The translations under genes were made by a program, and so were the position numbers. The notes beneath the pieces are model-generated. The model was not told where the DNA came from. It searched no databases and worked only from the letters and a program-made list of their open reading frames with translations. 6,251 nucleotides of DNA from an uncultured beta proteobacterium. Its GTDB lineage: Bacteria > Pseudomonadota > Gammaproteobacteria > Burkholderiales > SG8-39. Location of the stretch: contig CAIPUP010000040.1 of NCBI GenBank assembly GCA_903868285.1, positions 1 through 6,251 on the forward strand. The letters run 5' to 3'. Positions 1 to 5,466 of this stretch are shown here, in pieces (within the stretch, counting starts at the first letter, position 1; every line of letters begins with the position of its first letter).

Positions 1-15
1 AATGGACGGCGTTTG

Positions 16-99
16 GTGAGTGGTACTCAGTGAGTGGTACTTAGTGAATGGTACTCAGTGAATGGTACCCAGCGAATGCTATTGAGCGAGCGGCGCTCA
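16..99. repeat. Six-unit 14-bp tandem repeat array at the operon 3' end
   Basis: Consecutive 14-bp units lie at 16-29, 30-43, 44-57, 58-71, 72-85 and 86-99. The first four are close to GTGARTGGTACTCA, differing at one or two positions; the last two, next to the gene, are more diverged, and the sixth ends exactly on the gene's stop codon (TCA on the plus strand). Unit 1 contains a perfect small inverted repeat, TGAGT-GGT-ACTCA (17-29), so the array is also quasi-palindromic. The period is not a multiple of three and the region follows a stop, so it is non-coding on the minus strand. Bases 1-15 show only weak resemblance to the unit. No downstream gene is visible before the window edge. Confidence 0.88.
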
Positions 100-102
100 A
101 TA
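80..102 (-). repeat. 8-bp inverted repeat spanning the stop codon of the last gene
   Basis: TATTGAGC (80-87) and GCTCAATA (95-102) form a perfect 8-bp stem with a 7-nt loop. The stop codon (97-99) lies in one arm and the final Glu-Tyr codons reach into it. On the minus strand the stem is followed by GCATTCGC, not by a T-run, so it is at most a Rho-assisted end or an mRNA 3' stabiliser. Confidence 0.6.
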
Positions 103-870
103 CTCCGGCATGGCGCGTGCCTGGCGCAGCAGCTCGCGCCGTGCGCTGGAATACGCCGGATAGAGCCGGCCGACGATGGACCAGAATCGCGGCGAATGAT
201 TGAGCTCGCGCAGATGTGCCAGCTCATGCGCCACGACATAGTCGATCAGGGTCTCGGGCAACAGAAACAGCCGCCAGTTCAGCATGATGCGGTGATCGCG
301 GGTGCAACTGCCCCAGAGCGTGCGGGCGTTGGACAGCGCCAGCGTCGGTATCGGCAGCGCCTGCGCCGCTGGCATGCGGCTGCGCAGTGTTGGTACCCGT
401 TGCTCGAAATGCGCCAGTGCCTGCTGCTGTATCCATTGCAGCGCGCAACGTCGTACCGCATCCGCGGCACTGCGACCACGCACGCCGACCTCCAGCACGC
501 TGGGCACGCCGGGCAGGCTGGGCAGGTCGGGCTTGGCGCCATCGGGCGCAAACCAATCTGTGGGATCAGCAACCGATGGGCGATGCCATTGCGTCTGGCG
601 TGATGTCGAATTGACTTGCAGTTGTACTGGCTGGCCGAGCAGGGTCAGCTGCGAACCGGATTGCCAGACAAAGGGCTTGGGCGCCTGCGCCAGCTCTTCC
701 AGCCGGCGCGCAATCCAGTCGGCCTTTTCTTCAACAAAACCATGGATCTCGCGCAGGCTGGCCCGCAGCGGCGCCCGCACTTCGATGCCGGCGCGATTGG
801 CATGGATGGCAATGGTGCGACGTCGCGAACGCACCAGCGCATAGGGGAGTGAGGGCTGCAGCAGATTCAT
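97..870 (-). CDS. YgjP-type (DUF45/WLM-like) M48-related metallohydrolase
   Basis: A 257-residue protein of the YgjP/DUF45 family, which has a gluzincin-like zinc site. The C-terminal half carries the family signature: RTLWGSC (183-189), MLNWRLFLLPETLIDYVV (196-213), the HELAH zinc helix (His215, Glu216, His219) and a third likely ligand His225 in NHSPRFW. The N-terminal part (MNLLQPSLPYALVRSRRRTIAIHANRAG, in two pieces at 1-18 and 19-28) matches the family's opening strands. Residues about 85-135 form a Pro/Ser-rich linker that seems longer than in the short E. coli homologue. No signal peptide or membrane segment is visible, so it is probably cytosolic. The E. coli YgjP has been linked to UTP hydrolysis; whether that holds here is unknown, and peptidase activity is not established. 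The ATG overlaps the plsC stop (ATGA), so it is probably translated by coupling; it is the last gene of the operon in view. Confidence 0.88.
   Translation of the reverse strand: MNLLQPSLPYALVRSRRRTIAIHANRAGIEVRAPLRASLREIHGFVEEKADWIARRLEELAQAPKPFVWQSGSQLTLLGQPVQLQVNSTSRQTQWHRPSVADPTDWFAPDGAKPDLPSLPGVPSVLEVGVRGRSAADAVRRCALQWIQQQALAHFEQRVPTLRSRMPAAQALPIPTLALSNARTLWGSCTRDHRIMLNWRLFLLPETLIDYVVAHELAHLRELNHSPRFWSIVGRLYPAYSSARRELLRQARAMPEY
502..537. repeat. 9-bp imperfect tandem repeat in the metallohydrolase linker
   Basis: GGGCACGCC (502-510), GGGCAGGCT (511-519), GGGCAGGTC (520-528) and a diverged GGGCTTGGC (529-537) are consecutive. On the minus strand the array gives a Leu-Pro-Ser-Leu-Pro-Gly-Val-Pro tripeptide-like pattern in the variable linker of the protein (about residues 112-123). 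Confidence 0.6.
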
Positions 871-1643
871 GGCTGACGCGGCGTTGGTTGCGAGCTTAGT
901 TGAGAACTAAGTTGCGAACTAAGGTGCGAACCATGCTGCGGGCAAAGCGTCTGCATGCGGCCTTCGATCCATTGCTCGACTTGTTTGATCACCGCATCCG
1001 GCGTCATGCCGGTGGTATCGATGGGCTGGCCGATTTCCACGGTGATCACCCCGGGACGCTTGATGAACGCGTTGCGTCCCCACAGCAGCCCGGCGTTATG
1101 CGCCACCGGCACCACCGTGGCACCGGCATGTACTGCCAGCCAGGCGCCACCGATGCGGTATTTCTTGTATTCCCCCGGCGCGGTGCGGGTGCCCTCAGGA
1201 AAGATGGTGATCCAGAAGCCCTGATCCAGTCGCTGGCGGCCTTTTGCCACCAGGCGGCGAAAGGCTTCGGTGCGACTGCTGCGGTCGATGGCGATCGGGC
1301 TGAATAGCGCCAGTCCCCAACCGAAAAACGGAATCCACAGCAGCTCGCGCTTGAGCACCCAGGCCTGTGGCGGGAACAGCACCTGAAACGCCATCGTCTC
1401 CCAGGCCGACTGATGCTTGGACAGAATCACCGAGGGCGAATTGGGCAGATGCTCCAGACCGATCACCTCATGCCGGATGCCCAGCAGCACCCGTGCCAGC
1501 CACAGCATGATGCGGGCCCAGCCGCTGATCAGACGATAGCGTGGCAGGCGTGGCAGCCAGGCGAACAGCAGCACCAGCAAGGCGAATGGCGGCGTGATCA
1601 ACACCATGGCCAGGGTAAACAACAAGGAGCGGATCAGGTTCAT
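867..1643 (-). CDS. plsC: 1-acyl-sn-glycerol-3-phosphate acyltransferase (lysophosphatidic acid acyltransferase)
   Basis: PlsC acylates the sn-2 position of lysophosphatidic acid to give phosphatidic acid, the precursor of membrane phospholipids, at the inner membrane. With the ATG at 1643 the protein has 258 residues. An N-terminal hydrophobic anchor (about residues 5-30) precedes motif I HQSAWE (77-82), which carries Glu where the HX4D motif has Asp, motif II region KRELLWIPFFGWGLAL (98-113) with following IAIDRSSR, motif III FPEGTRT (148-154) and the VPVAHNAG segment (178-185). The last 20 residues include three Leu-Ser-Ser-Gln units and look disordered. A TTG at 1658 would add five residues and overlap gmhB by 7 bp; I prefer the ATG, which has a weak GAGAG-like site ahead and starts directly at the hydrophobic anchor. 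The stop overlaps the next gene as ATGA. Confidence 0.93.
   Translation of the reverse strand: MNLIRSLLFTLAMVLITPPFALLVLLFAWLPRLPRYRLISGWARIMLWLARVLLGIRHEVIGLEHLPNSPSVILSKHQSAWETMAFQVLFPPQAWVLKRELLWIPFFGWGLALFSPIAIDRSSRTEAFRRLVAKGRQRLDQGFWITIFPEGTRTAPGEYKKYRIGGAWLAVHAGATVVPVAHNAGLLWGRNAFIKRPGVITVEIGQPIDTTGMTPDAVIKQVEQWIEGRMQTLCPQHGSHLSSQLSSQLSSQPTPRQP
888..935. repeat. 12-bp in-frame tandem repeat at the 3' end of plsC
   Basis: Units TTGCGAGCTTAG (888-899), TTGAGAACTAAG (900-911), TTGCGAACTAAG (912-923) and a diverged GTGCGAACCATG (924-935) lie head to tail. On the minus strand they encode Gly-Ser-His, then Leu-Ser-Ser-Gln three times, just before the PTPRQP C-terminus of PlsC. The codons used (CTT AGT, CTA AGC) are less GC-rich than the surrounding gene. 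Confidence 0.88.
895..911. repeat. Perfect 7-bp inverted repeat within the plsC repeat
   Basis: CTTAGTT (895-901) and AACTAAG (905-911) pair perfectly around a 3-nt centre. It arises because the first two repeat units differ at just the bases that make the arms complementary. It lies about 25 bp before the start of the next gene, so an mRNA hairpin here could affect the plsC to metallohydrolase junction. No T-run follows, so termination is unlikely. Confidence 0.6.
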
Positions 1644-1651
1644 GGCAGCTC

Positions 1652-2185
1652 TCAGCAAAGCAGCACATCAACCGCCGCAGCCAGATCGGCATGCTCGGTG
1701 GTGCCTGGTGGCAGTCCGCCTGCGGCGCGGGTCTTCTCGCCTTTGCCGGTGAGCACCAGCATCGGTTTTGCACCAGCGCTGTGGGCCGCCTGCAGATCGC
1801 GCAGCGCATCACCGATGGCCGGTACGCCGGTCAGCGGCGTGTTGAAGCGCTCGGCAATGGCATGGAACATCCCCGGCATCGGCTTGCGACACAGCGACTG
1901 CGACAGATCGGTGTCGGGGCAATAGAACACCGCATCGATACGTCCGCCACACTGGCTGACCAGCCGATGCATCTTGGCATGCATGGCATTGAGCGTGGCC
2001 ATGTCGAACAGCCCGCGCCCGACACCCGACTGATTGGTGGCGACCACCACATGATGACCGGTCTGGGTCAGGCGCGCGATGGCCTCGATGCTGCCCGGTA
2101 TCGGGCGCCACTCATCGGTGCTCTTGATGTAGTGATCGCTGTCGAAATTGATCACGCCATCGCGATCGAGAATGACCAGCTTCAT
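1652..2185 (-). CDS. gmhB: D-glycero-D-manno-heptose 1,7-bisphosphate 7-phosphatase
   Basis: GmhB removes the 7-phosphate of heptose 1,7-bisphosphate in the ADP-heptose pathway that supplies the LPS inner core. The 177-residue cytosolic protein is a HAD phosphatase of normal length. Visible motifs are DRDGVIN (nucleophile Asp7 and general acid Asp9), VATNQSGVGRG (motif II, Thr50-Asn51), CRKPMPGM (Arg100-Lys101) and IGDALRDLQAA (motif III, Asp126 and Asp130). The zinc loop is unusual: Cys89 and Cys99 remain, but the His normally two residues after the first Cys is Asp91 and the cysteine of the usual CxCRKP is Ser97 (SLCRKP). In E. coli GmhB three Cys and one His bind zinc here. Histidinol-phosphatase-type relatives share the fold, but the neighbourhood with plsC, glyS and lnt favours GmhB. 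The start overlaps the glyS stop as ATGA, implying coupled translation; no strong Shine-Dalgarno is seen. Confidence 0.93.
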   Translation of the reverse strand: MKLVILDRDGVINFDSDHYIKSTDEWRPIPGSIEAIARLTQTGHHVVVATNQSGVGRGLFDMATLNAMHAKMHRLVSQCGGRIDAVFYCPDTDLSQSLCRKPMPGMFHAIAERFNTPLTGVPAIGDALRDLQAAHSAGAKPMLVLTGKGEKTRAAGGLPPGTTEHADLAAAVDVLLC

Positions 2186-4383
2186 GCTGCCAGCCGCGAC
2201 AGGTCGGCAACGCGATTCATGCTCTGGTGCAGCACATGCAGCAGCGCCAGACGGTTATTGCGTACCGCGACATCATCGGCGTTGACCATCACATCATTGA
2301 AAAAACTGTCCACTGGCGCACGCAGTGCCGCCAGCGTTTGCAGCGCGGCGGTGTAGTCACCGGCGGCGAACTGCGCATCGGCCTGCGGCAAGGCGGTTTG
2401 CATCGCCGCATGCAGTTGCTGCTCGGCCGTTTCCTGCAGCAGCCTGGTGTCGATGTGTTGATGACTGCCGCTGGCAGCCAGCTCGGCTTTTTTCAGGATA
2501 TTGCCGATGCGCTTGTTGGCAGCGGCCAGGGCCGGCGCCTCCGCCAGGCCGGCAAATACCTTCAGCGCTGCCAGCCGGTGCGGGATGTCAGCCCAGTGCT
2601 GCAGCGTACCGGCGGCCAGTGCCGCTTCGATGTTTTGTACCGCATAGCCCTGGTCGCGGAAATAGCCACGCAGCCGGTCGAGCAGAAACTGGCTCAGTTC
2701 ATCACGGATTTTTTCTGCCGGCAGTGACAGCAGGCCGGGTGCGAAGGCCTCGATGCCGCGATCGATCAGCGGCAGGATCTGCAGTGGCAGATCGCTCTCC
2801 ACCAGCATGCGGTCCACCCCCAAGGCATGTCGGCGCAGCGCGAACGGATCCTTGTCGCCGCTGGGCAGATTGCCGATGCCGAACATGCCGACCAGGGTCT
2901 CCAGCTTGTCGGCCAGCGCCACCACCAGCGCCACGCGATTACGCGGCAGGGCATCGCCGGCAAAGCGCGGCTTGTAGTGATCCTCGATCGCCACCGCCAC
3001 TGCCTCGGGCAGGCCATCATGCCGGGCGTAGTAGCCGCCCATGATGCCCTGCAGTTCGGGGAACTCGCCCACCATGTCGGTCAGCAGGTCGGTCTTGGCC
3101 AGGCGCGCGGCCTGCGTGACCTGTGCCACGAGAGTTGCGTTGGGTGTCGCGTCGGGTGTCGCGTCGGGTGTCGCGTCGATGCTGCCGGCAATCGCTGCAG
3201 CGATGCTGCAGACGCGCTGCATGCGCGCGGCCTGGGTGCCGAGCTTGTTGTGGTAGACCACCTTGTCCAGACCGGCCACGCGCGATTCGAGTGTTTTCTT
3301 GCGATCCTGGTCAAAGAAAAAGCGCGCATCGGCCAGACGCGGACGCACCACCCGTTCGTTGCCACCAATCACCGCGCTGCGGTCGGCCGGGTTGATATTG
3401 CTCACCAGCAAGAAGTGATGACTGAGCTTGCCCTGCGCATCCAGCAGCGGAAAGTATTTCTGGTTGGCCTTCATGGTCAGGATGAGGCATTCCTGCGGCA
3501 CGTTCAGAAAGACCTGATCGAACTGACACACCATCACCGTCGGGCGCTCGACCAGTGCCGTCACCTCATCCAGCAGCGCGGCATCCTCGATGACCTTGAC
3601 GCCGCCGCCGATCGCTTGTGCCGCGGCTTGCAGTTGGCGCGTGATTTCGTCGCGGCGTTCGGCAAAACTGGCGATCACCGCACCATCCTCGCGCAAGCGT
3701 TGTGCATAGTCGTCGGCGTGGGCAATGTCGATAGTCGCCTGGCGCGCTTCAAAGCGATGGCCTTGCGTGGTGCGTCCGGCCTGCAGACCGAGTGCTTCGA
3801 TCTCGACGATGTCACTGCCATGCAACGCGATCAGTCCGTGCGCCGGCCGCACGAAGCTCACGCTGCTCCAGCCCGGCAGCTCGCAGCCCTGTTCCAGCTG
3901 ATAGCTCATGACTTTCGGGATCGGCAGTTTGACGATGCTCTCTTGCAGCGCTTGCTGCAGCCCGTCGCGAAGGCTGATGCCGGGCTGGGTGTGATCATGG
4001 AACAGTGTCTCTGCCTTGCCATCCTGGGCCCGTCGCAGCTGCGGCAGCACTGTGCTGTCCAGGCCCAGGGCCTGTAGTTTTTTCAGCAGGGCCGGGGTGG
4101 CCTGACCCTGCGCATCCAGCGCCACGCTCACCGGCATGAGTTTTTGTTGCAGCTGACGCGCGGGGGCTTGCGCTGGTACGCCAGTGATCTGCGCCGCCAG
4201 GCGACGCGGCGAGGCATAGCTGCGCAGCTGCGTATCGCTGCTGGTCAGCCCCTGGCTTTGCAGGCTGTGCAGCAGACCGTTGGCAAAGGCTTCGCCGAGT
4301 TTTGACAGCGCCTTGGGTGGCAGTTCCTCGACGAACAGTTCCACCAGCAGCGTTTGGGTTGCAGTGCGCATTGCAGTGCTCAT
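2182..4383 (-). CDS. glyS: Glycyl-tRNA synthetase beta subunit
   Basis: GlyS binds tRNA-Gly and completes the alpha2beta2 synthetase with GlyQ. The protein has 733 residues against 689 in E. coli. Segments typical of the family appear in order: LLVELFVEELPPKAL (12-26), SFVRPAHGLIALHG (176-189), KANQKYFPLLDAQGKL (305-320), VVRPRLADARFFFDQDRK (345-362), the HD-like region with MVGEFPELQGIMGGYYARHDG (437-457), GDKDPFALRRHALGVDRML (509-527) and the C-terminal DALR-type anticodon-binding part with AAANKRIGNILKKAE (620-634). A low-complexity Asp-Ala-Thr-Pro repeat (403-417) sits just before the HD-like region and accounts for part of the extra length. The first ATG is preferred: AAGG in the glyQ tail ends 8 nt before it; a second in-frame ATG is 12 bp further in. 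The gene abuts glyQ and overlaps gmhB by ATGA. Confidence 0.98.
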   Translation of the reverse strand: MSTAMRTATQTLLVELFVEELPPKALSKLGEAFANGLLHSLQSQGLTSSDTQLRSYASPRRLAAQITGVPAQAPARQLQQKLMPVSVALDAQGQATPALLKKLQALGLDSTVLPQLRRAQDGKAETLFHDHTQPGISLRDGLQQALQESIVKLPIPKVMSYQLEQGCELPGWSSVSFVRPAHGLIALHGSDIVEIEALGLQAGRTTQGHRFEARQATIDIAHADDYAQRLREDGAVIASFAERRDEITRQLQAAAQAIGGGVKVIEDAALLDEVTALVERPTVMVCQFDQVFLNVPQECLILTMKANQKYFPLLDAQGKLSHHFLLVSNINPADRSAVIGGNERVVRPRLADARFFFDQDRKKTLESRVAGLDKVVYHNKLGTQAARMQRVCSIAAAIAGSIDATPDATPDATPNATLVAQVTQAARLAKTDLLTDMVGEFPELQGIMGGYYARHDGLPEAVAVAIEDHYKPRFAGDALPRNRVALVVALADKLETLVGMFGIGNLPSGDKDPFALRRHALGVDRMLVESDLPLQILPLIDRGIEAFAPGLLSLPAEKIRDELSQFLLDRLRGYFRDQGYAVQNIEAALAAGTLQHWADIPHRLAALKVFAGLAEAPALAAANKRIGNILKKAELAASGSHQHIDTRLLQETAEQQLHAAMQTALPQADAQFAAGDYTAALQTLAALRAPVDSFFNDVMVNADDVAVRNNRLALLHVLHQSMNRVADLSRLAA
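3132..3179. repeat. 12-bp in-frame tandem repeat inside glyS
   Basis: Two identical copies of GTGTCGCGTCGG (3144-3155, 3156-3167), one copy with a last-base change (3168-3179) and one diverged copy (3132-3143) lie head to tail. On the minus strand they encode Asp-Ala-Thr-Pro, Asp-Ala-Thr-Pro, Asp-Ala-Thr-Pro and Asn-Ala-Thr at residues 403-417 of GlyS. The 12-bp unit keeps the frame whatever the copy number. E. coli GlyS has no such stretch at this point, so it is probably a surface loop that tolerates expansion. Confidence 0.9.
4359..4382. repeat. 12-bp duplication at the glyS start codon
   Basis: TTGCAGTGCGCA (4359-4370) and TTGCAGTGCTCA (4371-4382) are neighbouring 12-bp copies with 11 of 12 matches. 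Read on the minus strand they encode Met-Ser-Thr-Ala followed by Met-Arg-Thr-Ala, giving glyS two in-frame ATG codons (4383-4381 and 4371-4369). The first lies directly after the glyQ stop. Confidence 0.85.
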
Positions 4384-5316
4384 TCAGGCCGCCTTGCTGC
4401 CGGCCGCTGCCGCCAGTTCGATTTGTTGTAACTGCTCCACCCAGGCACGCGGTGCCATGGGAAAGCCCTGCCGCTTTCGGCTGTCGTAATAGCTCTGCGC
4501 CACGCTGCGCGCCAGATTGCGGATGCGGCCGATATAGGCGGCCCGTTCGGTCACGCTGATGGCGCCGCGCGCATCCAGCAGGTTGAAGGTGTGCGCCGCC
4601 TTGAGTACCTGTTCATAGGCCGGCAGCGCCAGCTGCTGCTGCATCAGGTACTGCGCCTGCTTTTCATGCGCGCCAAAGGCGGTAAACAGAAATTCGACGT
4701 CGCTGTGCTCAAAGTTGTAGGCCGACTGCTCCTGCTCGTTTTGCAGGTAGACATCGCCATAGCTCAGCTGCTCGGTCCATTGCAGCTTGTAGACGTTGTC
4801 CACCCCTTGCAGATACATGGCCAGCCGCTCCAGGCCGTAGGTGATCTCGCCGGTGATGGGTCGGCAGTCGATGCCACCGACTTGCTGGAAGTAGGTGAAC
4901 TGGGTCACCTCCATGCCATTGAGCCAGACCTCCCAGCCCAGACCCCAGGCGCCCAGGGTGGGGTTCTCCCAGTCGTCCTCGACAAAGCGGATGTCGTTCT
5001 GTTTCAGATCAAAGCCCAGCGCTTCGAGCGAGCCCAGATACAGCTCGAGAATGTTCGACGGCGCCGGCTTGAGCACCACCTGGTACTGGTAGTAATGCTG
5101 CAAGCGGTTCGGGTTCTCGCCATAGCGGCCATCCTTGGGCCGGCGCGAGGGCTGCACATAGGCCGCCTTCCAGGGCTCCGGTCCGATGGCGCGCAGGAAG
5201 GTGGCGGTGTGCGAGGTGCCGGCACCGACCTCCATGTCATAGGGCTGCAGCAGGGCGCAGCCCTGGCGGTCCCAGTACTGCTGCAGGGTAAGAATGACTT
5301 GCTGGAAGGTGAGCAT
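4384..5316 (-). CDS. glyQ: Glycyl-tRNA synthetase alpha subunit
   Basis: GlyQ is the catalytic subunit of the bacterial alpha2beta2 glycyl-tRNA synthetase; it activates glycine with ATP and, with GlyS, charges tRNA-Gly in the cytosol. The 310-residue protein is slightly longer than the E. coli form (303). Recognisable class II core segments include EVGAGTSHTATFLRAIGPEPW (split here at residues 29-49), AAYVQPSRRPKDGRYGENPN (51-70), HYYQYQVVLKPAP (74-86), FVEDDWENPTLGAWGLGWEV (111-130), WLNGMEVTQFTYFQQVGGID (131-150) and ITGEITYGLERLAMYLQG (154-171). The C-terminal helical part has the usual LPAYEQVLKAAHTFNLLDAR (231-250). The tail after GFPM (residues 284-287) is a lineage-specific, Ala-rich extension of about 23 residues. 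The ATG start gives the expected N-terminus (MLTFQQVILTLQQYWDRQG). The stop touches the glyS start as TGAATG. Confidence 0.98.
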   Translation of the reverse strand: MLTFQQVILTLQQYWDRQGCALLQPYDMEVGAGTSHTATFLRAIGPEPWKAAYVQPSRRPKDGRYGENPNRLQHYYQYQVVLKPAPSNILELYLGSLEALGFDLKQNDIRFVEDDWENPTLGAWGLGWEVWLNGMEVTQFTYFQQVGGIDCRPITGEITYGLERLAMYLQGVDNVYKLQWTEQLSYGDVYLQNEQEQSAYNFEHSDVEFLFTAFGAHEKQAQYLMQQQLALPAYEQVLKAAHTFNLLDARGAISVTERAAYIGRIRNLARSVAQSYYDSRKRQGFPMAPRAWVEQLQQIELAAAAGSKAA

Positions 5317-5466
5317 GGCGGGCGCTTGTGTGGGGCAGATGTGTGGCTGATGTGTGGCTGATGTGTGGCTTGTTCAGGGCTTGCGGAAGGCTGGTGTGCG
5401 AACAGTGAATCGGTGCGGCAGGGATGTTGCGCCAGTTCCTCTACAGCGCGAATTTTAACGGCTTGG
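5317..5466 (-). promoter_or_regulatory. lnt-glyQ spacer, probable promoter and leader of the glyQ operon
   Basis: This is the only gap of more than a few bases between genes in the window, so it is the natural place for a promoter of the glyQ-glyS-gmhB-plsC operon. On the minus strand the best -10 candidate is TAAAAT at 5457-5452, in the only AT-rich patch of the spacer and just after the lnt stop. No good -35 hexamer sits 16-18 bp upstream of it. If it is used, the leader would be about 130 nt and would contain the three 11-bp repeats described separately. I see no riboswitch core or intrinsic terminator in it, and no convincing Shine-Dalgarno directly ahead of the glyQ ATG. The promoter call is an inference from gene spacing and one hexamer. 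Confidence 0.3.
5338..5370. repeat. Three perfect 11-bp tandem repeats in the glyQ leader
   Basis: The unit GATGTGTGGCT (plus strand; AGCCACACATC on the minus strand) occurs at 5338-5348, 5349-5359 and 5360-5370 with no mismatch. The array lies 22 to 54 bp upstream of the glyQ start codon. Its period is close to one helical turn, which would place each unit on the same face of the DNA. It may be a slippage-prone repeat or a set of phased protein or RNA binding sites; the sequence alone cannot separate these. Confidence 0.9.

Noticed and set aside
16..99. CRISPR array
   Set aside because: The 14-bp units are directly adjacent with no spacers, far shorter than CRISPR repeats, and no cas gene is nearby.
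80..102. Intrinsic terminator at the operon end
   Set aside because: The stem is good but no run of T follows on the minus strand, so I list it only as an inverted repeat.
34..603. 189-residue open frame on the plus strand starting in the 14-bp array
   Set aside because: Most of it is antisense to the metallohydrolase gene, which has clear zinc-site motifs. The N-terminal part is only a translation of the repeats.
1644..1658. TTG start of plsC, 15 bp upstream of the ATG
   Set aside because: It adds five residues (LRAA-like) before the hydrophobic anchor and overlaps gmhB, with no better ribosome binding site. The ATG at 1643 is the simpler choice, though TTG cannot be excluded.
2827..4077. 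416-residue open frame on the plus strand opposite glyS
   Set aside because: It lies wholly antisense to glyS, whose protein matches its family along the whole length. Its translation shows no recognisable domain and it is a common by-product of high-GC codon use.
5371..5450. Possible glycine riboswitch ahead of glyQ
   Set aside because: Fragments such as GTAGAGG and GCCGCACCGA on the minus strand recall the aptamer, but the conserved later elements (for example the CTCTCAGG-type segment and the GGAC block) are absent and the spacing is wrong.
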